NCBI GenBank assembly: GCA_016717655.1
Contig: JADKFC010000024.1
Span: forward strand, 1 to 41,735
Reading direction: 5' to 3'
Origin: Saprospiraceae bacterium
GTDB taxonomy: Bacteria > Bacteroidota > Bacteroidia > Chitinophagales > Saprospiraceae
DNA: 41,735 bases
Part shown: positions 1 through 10,060 of the stretch, one piece after another
Position numbering within the stretch: position 1 is the stretch's first letter
How the letters are laid out: the number at the start of each line of letters is the position of its first letter
Program-made: the position numbers and the translations under genes
Notes under the pieces: model-generated
Told to the model about the DNA's origin: nothing
The model's database searches: none
Seen by the model: the letters and a program-made list of their open reading frames with translations, nothing else

Positions 1-91
1 CTTTTTATAACATTTTCATATTCAAAACACATTATATTTTCGTAATCGTGCACTTTACCGCACTTTTTATGATAATTTTGAAAATTTTCAT

Positions 92-99
92 TATTTTTG
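92..99 (+). promoter_or_regulatory. Candidate -7 box (TATTTTTG) of the hipBST operon
   Basis: TATTTTTG matches the Bacteroidota primary sigma consensus TAnnTTTG and ends 19 nt before the hipB ATG. A second match, TAATTTTG, lies at 73-80. No convincing -33 TTTG partner was found. The AT-rich leader from 1 to 118 also has two near-repeats of gcacttt(t), which could be HipB operator half-sites; that is speculation. Confidence 0.5.
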
Positions 100-118
100 T
101 CTTAAATAATGCCATATA

Positions 119-316
119 ATGCACTTTACTGAGTTGATAAAAACAATAAAAGATAGGAGGGAAAGCCTACGGGTAACACAAGAAAGTTTGGCAGAAATTT
201 CGGGCGTGGGACTGAGGACCTTAAAACAATTTGAAAGTGGAAAAGGAAATCCAACTTTAACGACCTTGCAGAAATTAGTTGATGTGTTGGGCATGGAGGT
301 CTGCCTGAAAAGTTAA
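119..316 (+). CDS. hipB: HipB-like XRE-family antitoxin/repressor
   Basis: This 65-aa protein is almost entirely one XRE/Cro helix-turn-helix domain (about residues 8-60). It has the usual pattern of a Q-x-x-L-A helix (VTQESLAEISGV), a recognition helix (LRTLKQFESGKGNP) and a closing helix (TLQKLVDVLGMEV). An earlier ATG at 109 is followed at once by a stop, so 119 is the start. It is the first gene of a three-gene run, with hipS starting 18 nt later. In HipBST systems HipB binds the promoter DNA and autoregulates the operon, and the same role is inferred here. The domain call is secure; the HipB name rests on the neighbours. Confidence 0.85.
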   Translation: MHFTELIKTIKDRRESLRVTQESLAEISGVGLRTLKQFESGKGNPTLTTLQKLVDVLGMEVCLKS

Positions 317-334
317 AAATATAATGCCAGGGCA

Positions 335-664
335 ATGAGAAAAGCAAAAGTTCTATTCAAAAATGAAGAGGCGGGTGTTCTTACCCAGTATGATGATGGG
401 TCATTTTCATTTCGATACCATGATGATTGGATTGCCAATTCCGCGAAACAAAGCATTAGTCTCACCTTGCCTAAATGGGAAAAGGAATTTTACTCAGGCT
501 ACCTGTTTTCCTTTTTTTTCAATATGCTACCTGAAGGATCTAATAAACAAGTGGTATGTAAACTCAATAGAATCGACCGGGAAGATCACTTTAGCTTACT
601 GATAACTACTGCCAGTCATGACAGCATAGGGGCAGTAAGAGTTATGAAAATGGATGAGGCATGA
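335..664 (+). CDS. hipS: HipS-like protein (HipA N-terminal subdomain as a separate gene)
   Basis: This 109-aa protein matches the HipA N-terminal subdomain (Couple_hipA). It opens with KAKVLFKNEEAGVLTQ and a strand-rich FSFRYHDDW, and contains SISLTLP and the late motif FNMLPEGSNK, which usually marks the end of this subdomain in HipA. It stops there instead of continuing into the kinase, and its TGA overlaps the next ATG as ATGA (661-664). In the E. coli O127 HipBST system the separate HipS protein is the antitoxin that neutralises HipT; the same job is inferred here. The family call is strong and the antitoxin role is by analogy. Confidence 0.8.
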   Translation: MRKAKVLFKNEEAGVLTQYDDGSFSFRYHDDWIANSAKQSISLTLPKWEKEFYSGYLFSFFFNMLPEGSNKQVVCKLNRIDREDHFSLLITTASHDSIGAVRVMKMDEA

Positions 665-1641
665 GTATACCGGAAATCAAATTTTGTCCTGGCACCTTAG
701 CTGAAGGTTTTGATACCTATAGCAGCACCGCATTGAAAAGGGTTTTTAAGGGAAAAAAAGTATCCCATGTGCTGCCCTACACAGCTCCGGCATCTGCCAC
801 TGACATCGATGACCTTTTTTTAGAAAACAAAAAATACCTATCGATATCCGGAGTGCAGGAAAAATATTCTGTATTGCTTGAAAAAACAAGCTCCAGACTC
901 ACCCAAGCAGGTGAACAGGGTGCTTATATCCTGAAACCCATACCAGAAGGTGTTACAAGATCGGATCAAATGCCCGCCAACGAGCATTTAACCATGCAAA
1001 TTGCCCGTCAGGTTTATGGCATAGAGACAGCAGAAAATGCATTGATATTTTTTAAAGATGGTTCACCCCGCCTACATCACAAAACGATTTGATGTAAAAG
1101 CAGATGGCAGCAAATGGGCTCAGGAAGACTTTGCTTCTCTGGCAAAAAGAAGCCCGCAAACCCATGGCCCTCATTATAAGTATCTCGGCCATTATTGGGA
1201 GCTTTTTGAATTGATGAAAAATCACCTGCCCACGCATAAGGTAGAAGCACCCAAACTTTTGAAATTACTCATCTTTAATTATCTCTTTTCAAATGGTGAT
1301 GCCCACTTTAAAAACTTCTCGATTATAGAAACTCCTCTGGAGATTATCGACTCAGTCCGGCATATGACCTGCTTAATAGCCGGATTCATATAGATGACAA
1401 AGATTTCGCGCTGGAGGATGGCTTATTGCCCAAAAAACTGGCCCAAGGCAAAATTGTTACCCAATTTGCATTATTAGCAAAGATGGCAGAAATCGGAGAA
1501 AAAACATTTCAGGATATAATGGTATTGATAACAAACCAATCTCCTTTAGTTGAAAAAATGATCGCTGCTTCTTTTCTAAATGACCACACTAAAAGAAACT
1601 ATCTACAGTCATATCGAAGGAGGGTGAAAAAGCTAGGATAG
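661..1641 (+). CDS. hipT: HipT-like serine/threonine kinase toxin, two compensating frameshifts
   Basis: Reconstructed length is 326 aa, close to known HipT. Residues 61-63 are Ser-Ile-Ser in YLSISGVQEK, the Gly-rich-loop motif whose serines control HipT by autophosphorylation. Other HipA-kinase signatures follow: AYILKP, ANEHLTMQIA, YITKRFD, the catalytic NGDAHFKNFS (Asp/Asn) and the metal-binding SPAYDLL (Asp). The frame breaks at a C run (1066-1069, one C too many) and is restored at 1339-1340 (one G too few). With both corrected, every kinase motif is continuous. As written the gene is broken, but paired homopolymer indels favour sequencing error. Known HipT phosphorylates tryptophanyl-tRNA synthetase; that substrate is not shown here. 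Translation is coupled to hipS. Confidence 0.78.
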
Positions 1642-1840
1642 GGACTAGGGGCTGAGGTTGATGCGACTTGCGTTGGGCGTTGAGCGTTGAGCGCCAAGCG
1701 TTGAGCGTTATGTATCTTGAGTCGTCTGCCAAACTGCATGCTATTTAGAACATACAAAATGTGCAACTAGCTCCCAGCCCCTGAGCCCTATCCCCAATTT
1801 ATCCCCTAGCCCCCAGCCCCTATCACCTATCAAGCCCCTA
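1633..1840. repeat. Low-complexity intergenic repeats (GCGTTGAG and CCCCTAG units)
   Basis: The gap between hipT and the ABC-F gene (1642-1899) holds two kinds of repeat. At 1670-1711 a GCGTTGAG-like octamer recurs about four times. At 1768-1840 AGCCCC/CCCCTAG words recur six or more times, and they are roughly complementary to GGGACTAGGGGCTGAGG at 1641-1657, so the two ends of the gap could pair. No reading frame or T-run terminator is visible. Confidence 0.6.
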
Positions 1841-1869
1841 AAAAAACAACCTGAAATTCAATAATTTAC

Positions 1870-1877
1870 TACCTTTG
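1870..1877 (+). promoter_or_regulatory. Candidate -7 box (TACCTTTG) of the ABC-F gene
   Basis: An exact TAnnTTTG match ending 22 nt before the ATG at 1900. No -33 element is obvious. The short leader contains no strong Shine-Dalgarno sequence, which is usual in this phylum. Confidence 0.6.
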
Positions 1878-1899
1878 CCACCCAATAAAATTTGGTAAA

Positions 1900-3533
1900 A
1901 TGATCTCTATTGACGGCTTGACGGTAGAATTTAGTGGAAAAACGCTGTTTAGCAACATTTCTTTTGTTATCAATCCCAACGACAAGATCGCGCTGATGGG
2001 TAAAAACGGGGCGGGGAAGTCGACGATGATGAAAATAATAGCGGGGGTGAACAAGCCTACCCGGGGCCATGTGAGGGCGCCTAAGGATGCGGTGATTGCT
2101 TATTTGCCGCAGCACCTGCTCACAGAAGATGAGTGTACTGTGTTTGAAGAGACTTCCAAGGCCTTTGGACATGTGTTTGCCATGCGCGATGAAATGGATC
2201 GACTCAATCATGAAATGGCGACACGCACCGATTATGACTCTGATGAGTACATGAAACTCATTGAGGATGTATCGGAGCTGGGAGAAAAATACTACGCGCT
2301 GGAGGATGTCAACTTTGATGCCGAGGTGGAAAAAACATTGCTGGGTCTGGGTTTTGAAAGAGAGGATTTCAACAGGCCTACCAATGAATTCAGCGGGGGC
2401 TGGAGGATGCGCATCGAATTGGCCAAGATCCTGCTCAAGGAACCGGACCTCATCCTGCTCGATGAGCCTACCAACCACATCGATATCGAATCGGTGGTTT
2501 GGTTGGAAGATTTTTTGATCAACAAGGCAAAGGCGGTAATGGTGATCTCGCACGACAAGGCCTTTATCGATAACATCACTACCCGTACGGTGGAGCTTAC
2601 CATGGGTAAGATCTACGACTACAAAGCCAACTATACGCACTACCTCCAGCTGAGAGAAGACCGCAGGACCCACCAGCAAAAGGCGTACCGCGAACAGCAA
2701 AAAATGATTGCGGAGAGCAAACAATTTATCGAACGATTTAAGGGTACCTACTCTAAGACCAACCAGGTCAACTCGGTGGAAAGGATGCTGGAAAAACTGG
2801 AAATCATCGAAGTGGATGAGGTGGACAACTCGGCTTTGAAATTGCGTTTCCCACCCTCTGTGAGATCGGGCGACTATCCGGTAACGGTAGATGCCTGTCT
2901 AAAAATTATGACGACCACGTGGTCTTCCGCGATGCCTCCATGACCATCAAACGGGGTGAAAAGGTATCCTTTGTAGGTAGAAACGGTGAGGGTAAGTCGA
3001 CCATGATCAAAGCCATCATGGGAGAGATCGAATACGAGGGCAAGTGTACCATAGGCACAATGTAAAAATAGGATACTTTGCCCAGAACGAGGCGGCCAAG
3101 CTGGATCCGGAGCGCACTGTGTTCCAAACCGTAGATAAGAGTGCCGAAGGGGAGGTACGCACCCAACGCATGACCAGCCTCGGCTGTTTTATGTTTTTCG
3201 GGCGACGACATCGACAAAAAAGTAGGGGTTCTTTCCGGTGGAGAGCGCACTCGTTTGTCAATGGTAAAACTGCTGCTGGAGCCTGTCAACCTGCTCATCC
3301 TAGATGAGCCTACCAACCACCTCGACCTCAAATCCAAAGACGTACTCAAAGAGGCCCTGCTCAACTTTGACGGCACGCTGATCCTGGTTTCTCACGATAG
3401 GGACTTCTTGCAAGGCTTGTCGCAAAAGGTATTTGAGTTTAAAAACAAAAGGGTGATCGAACACTTTGAAACCATCGATGACTTTTTAGCGAGGAACAGG
3501 ATGGAGAGTTTGAAGGAAGTGGAGAAGAAGTAA
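1900..3533 (+). CDS. ABC-F family ATPase (ribosome-associated, not a transporter)
   Basis: Reconstructed length is 544 aa. Two ABC domains lie in tandem with no membrane segment, the ABC-F layout. Domain 1 has Walker A GKNGAGKST (about residues 34-42), signature FSGGWRMRIELAK and Walker B LILLDEPTNHID. The basic, helical linker follows (YREQQKMIAESKQFIERF, about 265-285). Domain 2 has GRNGEGKST, LSGGERTRLSM and LLILDEPTNHLD. Three single-base errors break the frame: a missing G near 2893, a missing C near 3056 and an extra T in 3194-3198. Correcting them gives a whole codon number. ABC-F proteins act on the ribosomal E site, some giving antibiotic resistance, others housekeeping translation factors. 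The subfamily cannot be fixed by eye. Confidence 0.88.
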
Positions 3534-4060
3534 GGCAATACGGCTACGCCTTAGGGCAATACGCGCTTCGCGCTTAGATGACTACGCTTTTGGCTTATTC
3601 AAATGCGCGATGCCAATTTAGTTCAAGGAAGCTGTGCTAACCGAGTGGCAACGACAAACACTTTCCAGGCACTTCATACCCTGTACACTGCGCCAAGGTA
3701 ATTCTGAACGGTTTTGGCAAAGCCAAAAAAATTGATCGGCAGATCAATTTAGTGAGGGCACCGCGTGCTCATCACGCGGCAACGACAAATCCTTTTAAGA
3801 TCTCGGTCCGATGAAATTGTTTAAATCCAAGACAAACATTTGTCGTCGCCGTGCAAGGGGTTGCACGGTTCCCTCATTATCGAGTGAAAGATTTCACTCG
3901 ATTTGCTCCAAAGTCGCAACCTTTCGGTCATGCTTAGGGCAATGCGGCTGCGCCTTAGGTCAATGAGCCTTCGGCTTGGTGCAATGATCGGTGCTTTGTA
4001 GACACACAAAATGCGCTTTGCGCTCAACGCTACGCGCTTCAGCTTAATACGGTTTTGTGT
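3534..4060. repeat. Palindrome-rich intergenic repeat cluster, copy 1
   Basis: This 560-nt gap holds no convincing gene. It contains a row of perfect short hairpins: TTTTGGC/GCCAAAA (3712-3728), AATTGATC/GATCAATT (3730-3749), CCGCGTG/CACGCGG (3761-3779), CCGTGCAA/TTGCACGG (3849-3868) and CGAGTGAAA/TTTCACTCG (3881-3900). Around them are degenerate 20-25 nt units of the type TTAGGGCAATGCGGCTGCGCC (3541-3600 and 3945-4050), each with its own small palindrome. Two modules recur near 15.83 and 16.18 kb. It may be a dispersed non-coding repeat family. Confidence 0.7.
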
Positions 4061-4097
4061 TTTAGGTAATAGTGAATAAAAGGATACGAGATTTTCA

Positions 4098-4999
4098 CTA
4101 ATTAACAACCCTGAATTCATTGGGGGTTTTTCCGACGTGTTGTTTAAATAGTTTGGTGAAATGGGAGGGGTATTTGAAGCCCAGGGAATAGGCGATTTCA
4201 CTGATGGATTGTGTTGTGTCTGATACTTTGATGCGGGCTAGTTGGATGAGTTTTTTGTGAATGAATTCCTGCGCTGTGATGCCGGTTTCTTTTTTTATCA
4301 AATCGCCAAAATAATTGGGAGAAAGATGGAGGCGGCTTGCGCAATACTTAACGGTTGGCATGCCTGATTGTAGGATTAAATCCGAAGTGAAATATTCATT
4401 TAACAGGTTTTCAAATTGAACGAGGATGTCGGTGTTTAAATTTTTTCGCATGATGAATTGCCTTTCATAAAAGCGAACGCAATAGTTGAGCAGCAACTCG
4501 ATGTAACTTAAAATAAGGACTTTGCTGTGGGCATCGGTATTTTGTTTGAGTTCGTCCAATATCTTTTTGAAACAATCTACGATGATGTTTTTTTCTCTTT
4601 CGGATACGTGGAGGGCTTCATTGATGTCGTAGGCAAAAAAACTATAATTCGATATATTTTTAAAGATGCTGCTGGATGCAATAAAATCGGGATGGAAAGC
4701 CAAGGCCCAGCCATTGGGTTGGATGGGGGGAGTGCCGGGTTCCAGACCAAATGTCTGGCCCGGCCCAATGAACACCAAACTTTCTTCCTGGTGATCGTAT
4801 TTGCTTTTTCCGTATTTGAATGATTCACATCTCACATCTTTAAAAATACGATGTACAAATCCGACAAATAGATGCCGGGGTCAATCGGTTTAGATTTTGA
4901 CTGGTCCAATAAAGTTACCATTGGATGAAGTGTTTTCTGGCCACGAATGGTGTTGAACTGGTAAACACTTTCTAGTCGTACAATCTGGGACATGTCCAT
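4098..4999 (-). CDS. AraC-family transcriptional regulator (frameshift near residue 50)
   Basis: Reconstructed length is 300 aa, normal for the family. The C-terminal 100 residues carry the double helix-turn-helix: helix pair 1 around YCASRLHLSPNYFGDLIKK, then the second half ISEIAYSLGFKYPSHFTKLF followed by GKTPNEFR. The N-terminal part (HPMVTLLDQSKSKP and GPGQTFGLEPGTPP) looks like a small-molecule-sensing cupin-type domain. The longest simple frame starts at 4835, but adding one A near 4840 extends it to ATG 4999 (or 4993), and a TAATTTTG box ends 10 nt before that start. It is divergent from the outer-membrane protein gene at 5138, a possible target. The ligand is unknown. Confidence 0.85.
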
Positions 5000-5009
5000 G
5001 ATGTTTTCC

Positions 5010-5017
5010 CAAAATTA
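5010..5017 (-). promoter_or_regulatory. Candidate -7 box (TAATTTTG) of the AraC-family gene
   Basis: An exact TAnnTTTG match on the minus strand, 10 nt before ATG 4999. It supports the extended N-terminus. The 138-nt gap to the divergent gene at 5138 would also hold that gene's promoter; CACTTTTG at 5114-5121 is one mismatch from consensus. Confidence 0.5.
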
Positions 5018-5137
5018 AAGGAAGTTGGCGATATGCAAGGAAAACCAAATCAAAAACCGTAATTTATATAAGTAATTCCCTTAGATGTATAAGTAGGCTT
5101 AAAAGCATTCCACCACTTTTGCACAAACAAATATAGG

Positions 5138-5896
5138 ATGAGGTCAGCGGTGATTTTATTGGGATTAATTTTAAACATATGCTGCAGTTGGGCACAAGCG
5201 GTTGATAGTGTGCAAACGCCTGTAGTGTTTTCGGGTGTTATTACTGCAACCAACAACGGCATATCGCTCTTGCCCAATTTTTCGTTCAACAAGCCTGCTG
5301 TGCTTTTTGATTTATCGGTCAGTAAAAACCGTTTGAGTTTTGATCCGATGTTGCGGTTTGGCATCAATGGCAAGCCCTGGTCCTTTATTTTTTGGTGGAG
5401 GTACAAGGTAGTATCGAAGCCAAAATTTTCTTTGAGTTGTGGAGCCCATCCTTCCTTTTTATTCAGAAGCGAGGCTGCCAATCCACCTGCCACGAAATCC
5501 GAAACATTGATTGCACAAAGGTATTTTGCGTGGGAAATAAATCCTGTGTTTATTTTAAATCAACGCATCAATGTTGGCTTATACTACCTGGGGTCTCATG
5601 GTCTAACTTCTAATTTGATACAATACACCCATTTTCTGGCTTTGCGCTCCACCCTTTCAAATATCAATGTAGGGGGCGGACTGAAATTCAGCATATTGCC
5701 CCAGGTATATTACTTAAAGATGGATCAATTGACTGGTAGCTATATGACTATTTCACTTGCCTTGTATAAAAGCAATTTTCCATTGGCATTGTCCACTACT
5801 TTGAATAAAGCAATTAAGACTGATTTAGTGGGTACAGATTTTGTGTGGAATGTGGGGGTTAATTATAATTTTAAACTTAGATACATTCGCCAGTAA
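5138..5896 (+). CDS. Predicted outer-membrane protein, function unknown
   Basis: This 252-aa protein starts with a signal peptide (MRSAVILLGLILNICCSWAQA, cleaved about residue 20). Alternating hydrophobic/polar strands follow, typical of a small beta-barrel: LLPNFSFNKPAVLFDLSV, FSLSCGAHPSFLF, INVGLYYLGSHG, INVGGGLKFSILPQVYYL and FVWNVGVNYNFKLRYI near the end. It is intact in one frame. It lies divergent from an AraC-family regulator and ends 24 nt before the convergent 1364-aa gene. No family name was recognised; the barrel idea is inference from strand pattern. Confidence 0.65.
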   Translation: MRSAVILLGLILNICCSWAQAVDSVQTPVVFSGVITATNNGISLLPNFSFNKPAVLFDLSVSKNRLSFDPMLRFGINGKPWSFIFWWRYKVVSKPKFSLSCGAHPSFLFRSEAANPPATKSETLIAQRYFAWEINPVFILNQRINVGLYYLGSHGLTSNLIQYTHFLALRSTLSNINVGGGLKFSILPQVYYLKMDQLTGSYMTISLALYKSNFPLALSTTLNKAIKTDLVGTDFVWNVGVNYNFKLRYIRQ

Positions 5897-5920
5897 ATCT
5901 AATCACCTTGGCTAATTTTT

Positions 5921-8900
5921 TCATTTGGGTTTATGGCCGAACGATTTAATGATGTCTTTGACTACAGCTGTGACGTCTTTTCCTCCTGTTTCTAACATGA
6001 TTTCGCGGTTGGCTTCCATGATTTTTATGGCGTTGTTTTCTTCGGTGCCTATTCTTTTAAGTTTTGAAAGCATGCTTTCCCAATACTTAATTTTTTCCTG
6101 AATATTTTTTTGTTGTTGACTGCCCTTGGGTGCTTTATCAAAATCACTTTGTAGCTTTTTAAGCAGGAAATTTTCAATCTCTTTGGATGATTCTCTGCAT
6201 AAGGCCTGGACTTTGTTGGTATTGGTGAGCATTTTGTTGTTGGTGATACCTGTCATCTTTACTTCGAGGACCCTACCTACACTAGCCAATTCACCGGGGG
6301 TGAATGAGGCAATGTTGATATTGCGGTCCAGCATTCTGGAAGAGGCAAATGCTTCCGGGTGGCGGGAGGTTACAAGGTTCATATCGGATAACTTGGCACT
6401 AATGCCAAATAACTTATAGTATTCATCGTTCATGGCTTTTTGGGCATCATTCATAAAAGCTTCCTTATCGGTGATGATGCCTCCCTTTTTGTAAAAAAAC
6501 AAGGGTTCATTTTTACTACCTCTGATGACGGGACCCAGGTCGAGATCCATGCTGGAGGTGCCGCCGCTGTTGTGATTTCTGAACTGAATAAACTCAATGT
6601 CTTTCATCACATATCCTTTGCTTTCCAACGTTTTTATGATACCCGCAATCATTTCATTGTAATTTTTCTGAACCCGTCTGTCGAACTTTGACCGTGTCAA
6701 TGGATCCTGAATGTATTTTAACGACCACTTTGCATCATAAGAAGAATTCAAACCGGCAGCCAATTTTTTGTAGTTCTATTTCTTTTTAGGATTTCAGGCC
6801 CATTTAAAATGGGGTCTTTTCCTTTTAATTTGGCGAGCTCACTTTCCAATTTTTAAAGGTGGCTATTTCATCATCGGTATTCAAACTTTTTTGTTTGGTC
6901 CTAAGAACATCCAGCATACTTTTGGATCGTTCGGCCGGTGATTGAACGAGTGGTTTAAACAAGATGCTTTCTTTACCTAAGGCAACAAAACTGCCTTTCA
7001 CTGCCAGTTTGGTTCCAAGTTCAAATGCCTTGCCCATGAGATAGCCTGTACCTGCATTTTTAATTCCATTCCAAAGTTTATCTCCGGTATCTGTTCCTTC
7101 TGTATTCTGATAACCGTCTACAAATTGAACCATGGCATTGCCTACAGGAGACCAATACGATACGGCTTGATTAATACCTTCTTTTGGCCCTCCAGCTACC
7201 AACCCCGTTGTGCCCCCATAGACCGCTCCGAGCATTTTGGTGCCATAAAGGGCCATAGCAGTACCGGCACCATAGGTCTCTGCAAGTGCTACAGAGGCAA
7301 AGCCAGTTGAAATGGCACCAACCGCCATAATGGCCATATCACTATAGAATTTATTTTCTTCAGCGTTTACCTCTGCTTCCTTTGCCATGGCATGGTCATA
7401 TTCGGCATAGCCCTGCACCTGTTCGTTGATGGCTGATGCTATTTTTTTTGCCTTTTCAAGGTCTCCAGATCCGATCACCCGGGCATCGAGGTTTTTGAGC
7501 ACCCTGGCCCTTGTTTCATTTCTCAATTCCTCGGGCAATAATTGTATTTGCCTTTCAATGCGTTCTGAAATTCTTCGGGTTGCATCCATTCTTGAAGCAT
7601 TTTCCCGTATGTTCTGTATAAATTGATTCCTGGCCACGTCGTCAAACACCGTTCGGTTGTGTACCAACTGTCCTGACTTGTAAGAGTCAACCAAATCTTG
7701 TTCGGCCTGCAAATTGGCCTCTTTGTTTATAATGCTCCTTTCAATCATTTTAAGCCTGTCTTCCTGGGCCTTATATTCCTGCGGCGTTTTTGCCTTTTGC
7801 ATCAGATCAATAATGACACTCCTTTCATTAGCATCTTTATCAATGTCACTCCTGATCAAAGTAAGCAGTTCTGAGTGGTAATCTATCGCTTCCTGTTTAT
7901 TCTGAGCTTCAATTTCATCATCGGTCACTGTAGGTTTTGATTCGCCTTCATCTGCAGTCGGTGTTGGTGTATTGGATTCATTTTGCCCACCCATTTTTCC
8001 ATTAATCAGCTTTCTAAAAAAAATTAACCTTTCATCTCCACCGGGGGCAGCAATCCATTTTGTCAATGATAAGGGCAAATCATTCAACCAATGGCTGGCG
8101 ACTTCATGAAAAAGTGGTATCATTTTCTGTTTATAACGCAGTCTTTTGATCACTGACTTACAACTCTCTTTTTGTCGCTCAATACTTTCATACTCCTCTC
8201 TGTTATTAAATCCATCTATCGATTTCAGTTCCTTTTCCCAGGCATCCACTTTACTGCTTAATTCGACCACACGGGCTTCATCAAGTCCGGTTCCCGGCAA
8301 TAATACCCTGTCTGTGGCTCGCTTAAAATAATAATAAATACCATCGATGGTAAGTTGTATAGTGCTTTTATCCTGAGAAAGTGATTTCTCCAAATCAAAA
8401 GAAGAAAACTCAGCAATGAGTGGTTGGTTGCAATCGCAGTACCTGAATTTACCCATTTGATTCCTTGGCTCTTCTGTCAGCATATATGCTTCAATACTAC
8501 AAATCAGATTTTTTGGAAAATGGATTCTCCATCGGCATTTCATAAATCAACATACATTCAGCTTGTCTTTCGTAAAACTCTATGTCTTTATATCCTTCCG
8601 AATAGCCGATCCAAATTCCGGTGAGTTCACTAGTGCAAGCACGTTCCTCGGGGGCGATCATTTTATTGTATCGTTTTCTGGCTTCACATTTTAACTCATT
8701 GGGATTGGGTGGATTGCCCAGTTTTTCTATTTTTCCTGCCAAAACTTTCATCCTATCTTCAAGAGACTTCAACGGCAGGCTATTTATTTTTGCTTCTGCC
8801 ATGATGGATTCCCAGGCAGCCTTTTCATTAGCCTCTACTGCGTAAGAAGCATCCAAAAGCAAGAGCTCCAAATCAGACACAATCCTGGCATAGGATTCTC

Positions 8901-10014
8901 TTAATGATAAAAATTGTAAAACAAGTGGGTTGAGTTGATTTAAGTAGTCAATCACTTTTTGATCCGGATAATCAAAAAGTGGGGTCCACACGGATTCAAA
9001 TTGTTTGTACTCTTTATCCGTCATAGGTCCGTATAAAATTCTTAATAATTCAAATGAGGAGGATACAGCAGAATTGTATGCTAGATTAGATAGGTCTTCG
9101 AAATTAGGAATGATAGGTACAGACAGATCATTCCCTCCTAGTGCCGGTTCAGTCCCTTTACTAGCACCTTCTTCTTCCCAGGGAGCTCCGGCAGTTTGAT
9201 TTAGATTTTTACAGGGTTCGCTTATCTCAAACTTTAATGTAGGAATCTTACCTTTTACTATTTCATCTGCGGGCGACAAGTTGATGTCATTTGTTGGTAA
9301 GTTATGATCCTTTTTGCCCTTGGCTGTCTCCTCTTTTGTTTCCTTTACTTTTGAATCAACCGTTGGGTTTCCATTTTTATTCGTTTTCACCTTTTTAAAG
9401 GAAGACAAATCGTCCTTCTCTTTGGCACCATTTTCCTTTTCATCAGGCAGGAGCTTGTCTTTTTTATTCGCGGAGACTATTTCAATGGCAGAGACCGGTT
9501 GAAGAGACAAAAACGAAAGAAATTTAACTGTTTCCTCAGAAGGTTCATTGCCCGATTTTTTTTCAATTACCTCAAAATGAAACAGCTTTTTATCGACTGT
9601 CAAATCATAAATAAATTTCACAGCTTGGTCTGATCGCGATTTAACCTTCAAAAAATGGGCACCTTTCTGTTCCAATAATTTGATGGGCACCATCTGTTTT
9701 CTAAGCTCTACAAACTCCTGGGTTTTTCTAAGTTCATTGATAAATAATAATATTTGTTGATTGAATTCCTGCGCATTTTGTATGCTCGTCTGTTCCTTTT
9801 TTATCTTTACTATGGCGCCACTACCTTTATTTTCAAAAACAAAAAAGTCATTACTCGCCGTAGAAGCAGGCACCCATTCACCGTAATTCTGAACATAAAA
9901 TACACCATATTTTTCACACACACTGATGAGGGTATCCTGCGCACTCAGATGGAAGGCTACAAAAGTAAAGAGCACAATCACCTTGCTCCTCGACAAAAAG
10001 AAATTGGTTTCCAT
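5921..10014 (-). CDS. 1364-aa secreted multidomain protein with toxin-like architecture
   Basis: Three frames join into one gene once an extra A (run 8509-8514) and two missing A's (runs 6850-6854 and 6764-6769) are corrected, giving exactly 1365 codons. Order: signal peptide (VIVLFTFVAFHLSAQ); an alpha/beta domain about 25-185 that looks DcrB/PsbP-like; a Lys/Glu-rich linker about 190-255; long helical stretches (about 260-890); a Gly/Ala-rich hydrophobic segment about 895-1010 (MAIMAVGAISTGFASVALA, YGGTTGLVAGG); then a soluble 280-aa C-terminal domain from about 1085. That domain has GGTSSMDLDLG near 1155, reminiscent of nucleotidyltransferase Asp-x-Asp motifs. The Gly-rich segment followed by a compact end domain resembles polymorphic toxins. 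It is last in a six-gene minus-strand operon. No immunity gene is evident downstream. Function is inferred, not shown. Confidence 0.6.
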
Positions 10015-10060
10015 TTTACGGATAATGACTAAGTAGAAATAAAATACAAAACCCTATTGG

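Noticed and set aside
3534..4097. CRISPR array
   Set aside because: The repeated units are degenerate, of uneven spacing and internally palindromic, with no unique spacers and no cas genes nearby.
5050..5493. 147-aa minus-strand open frame opposite the outer-membrane protein gene
   Set aside because: It is antisense to a frame with a clean signal peptide and strand pattern, and has no family resemblance.
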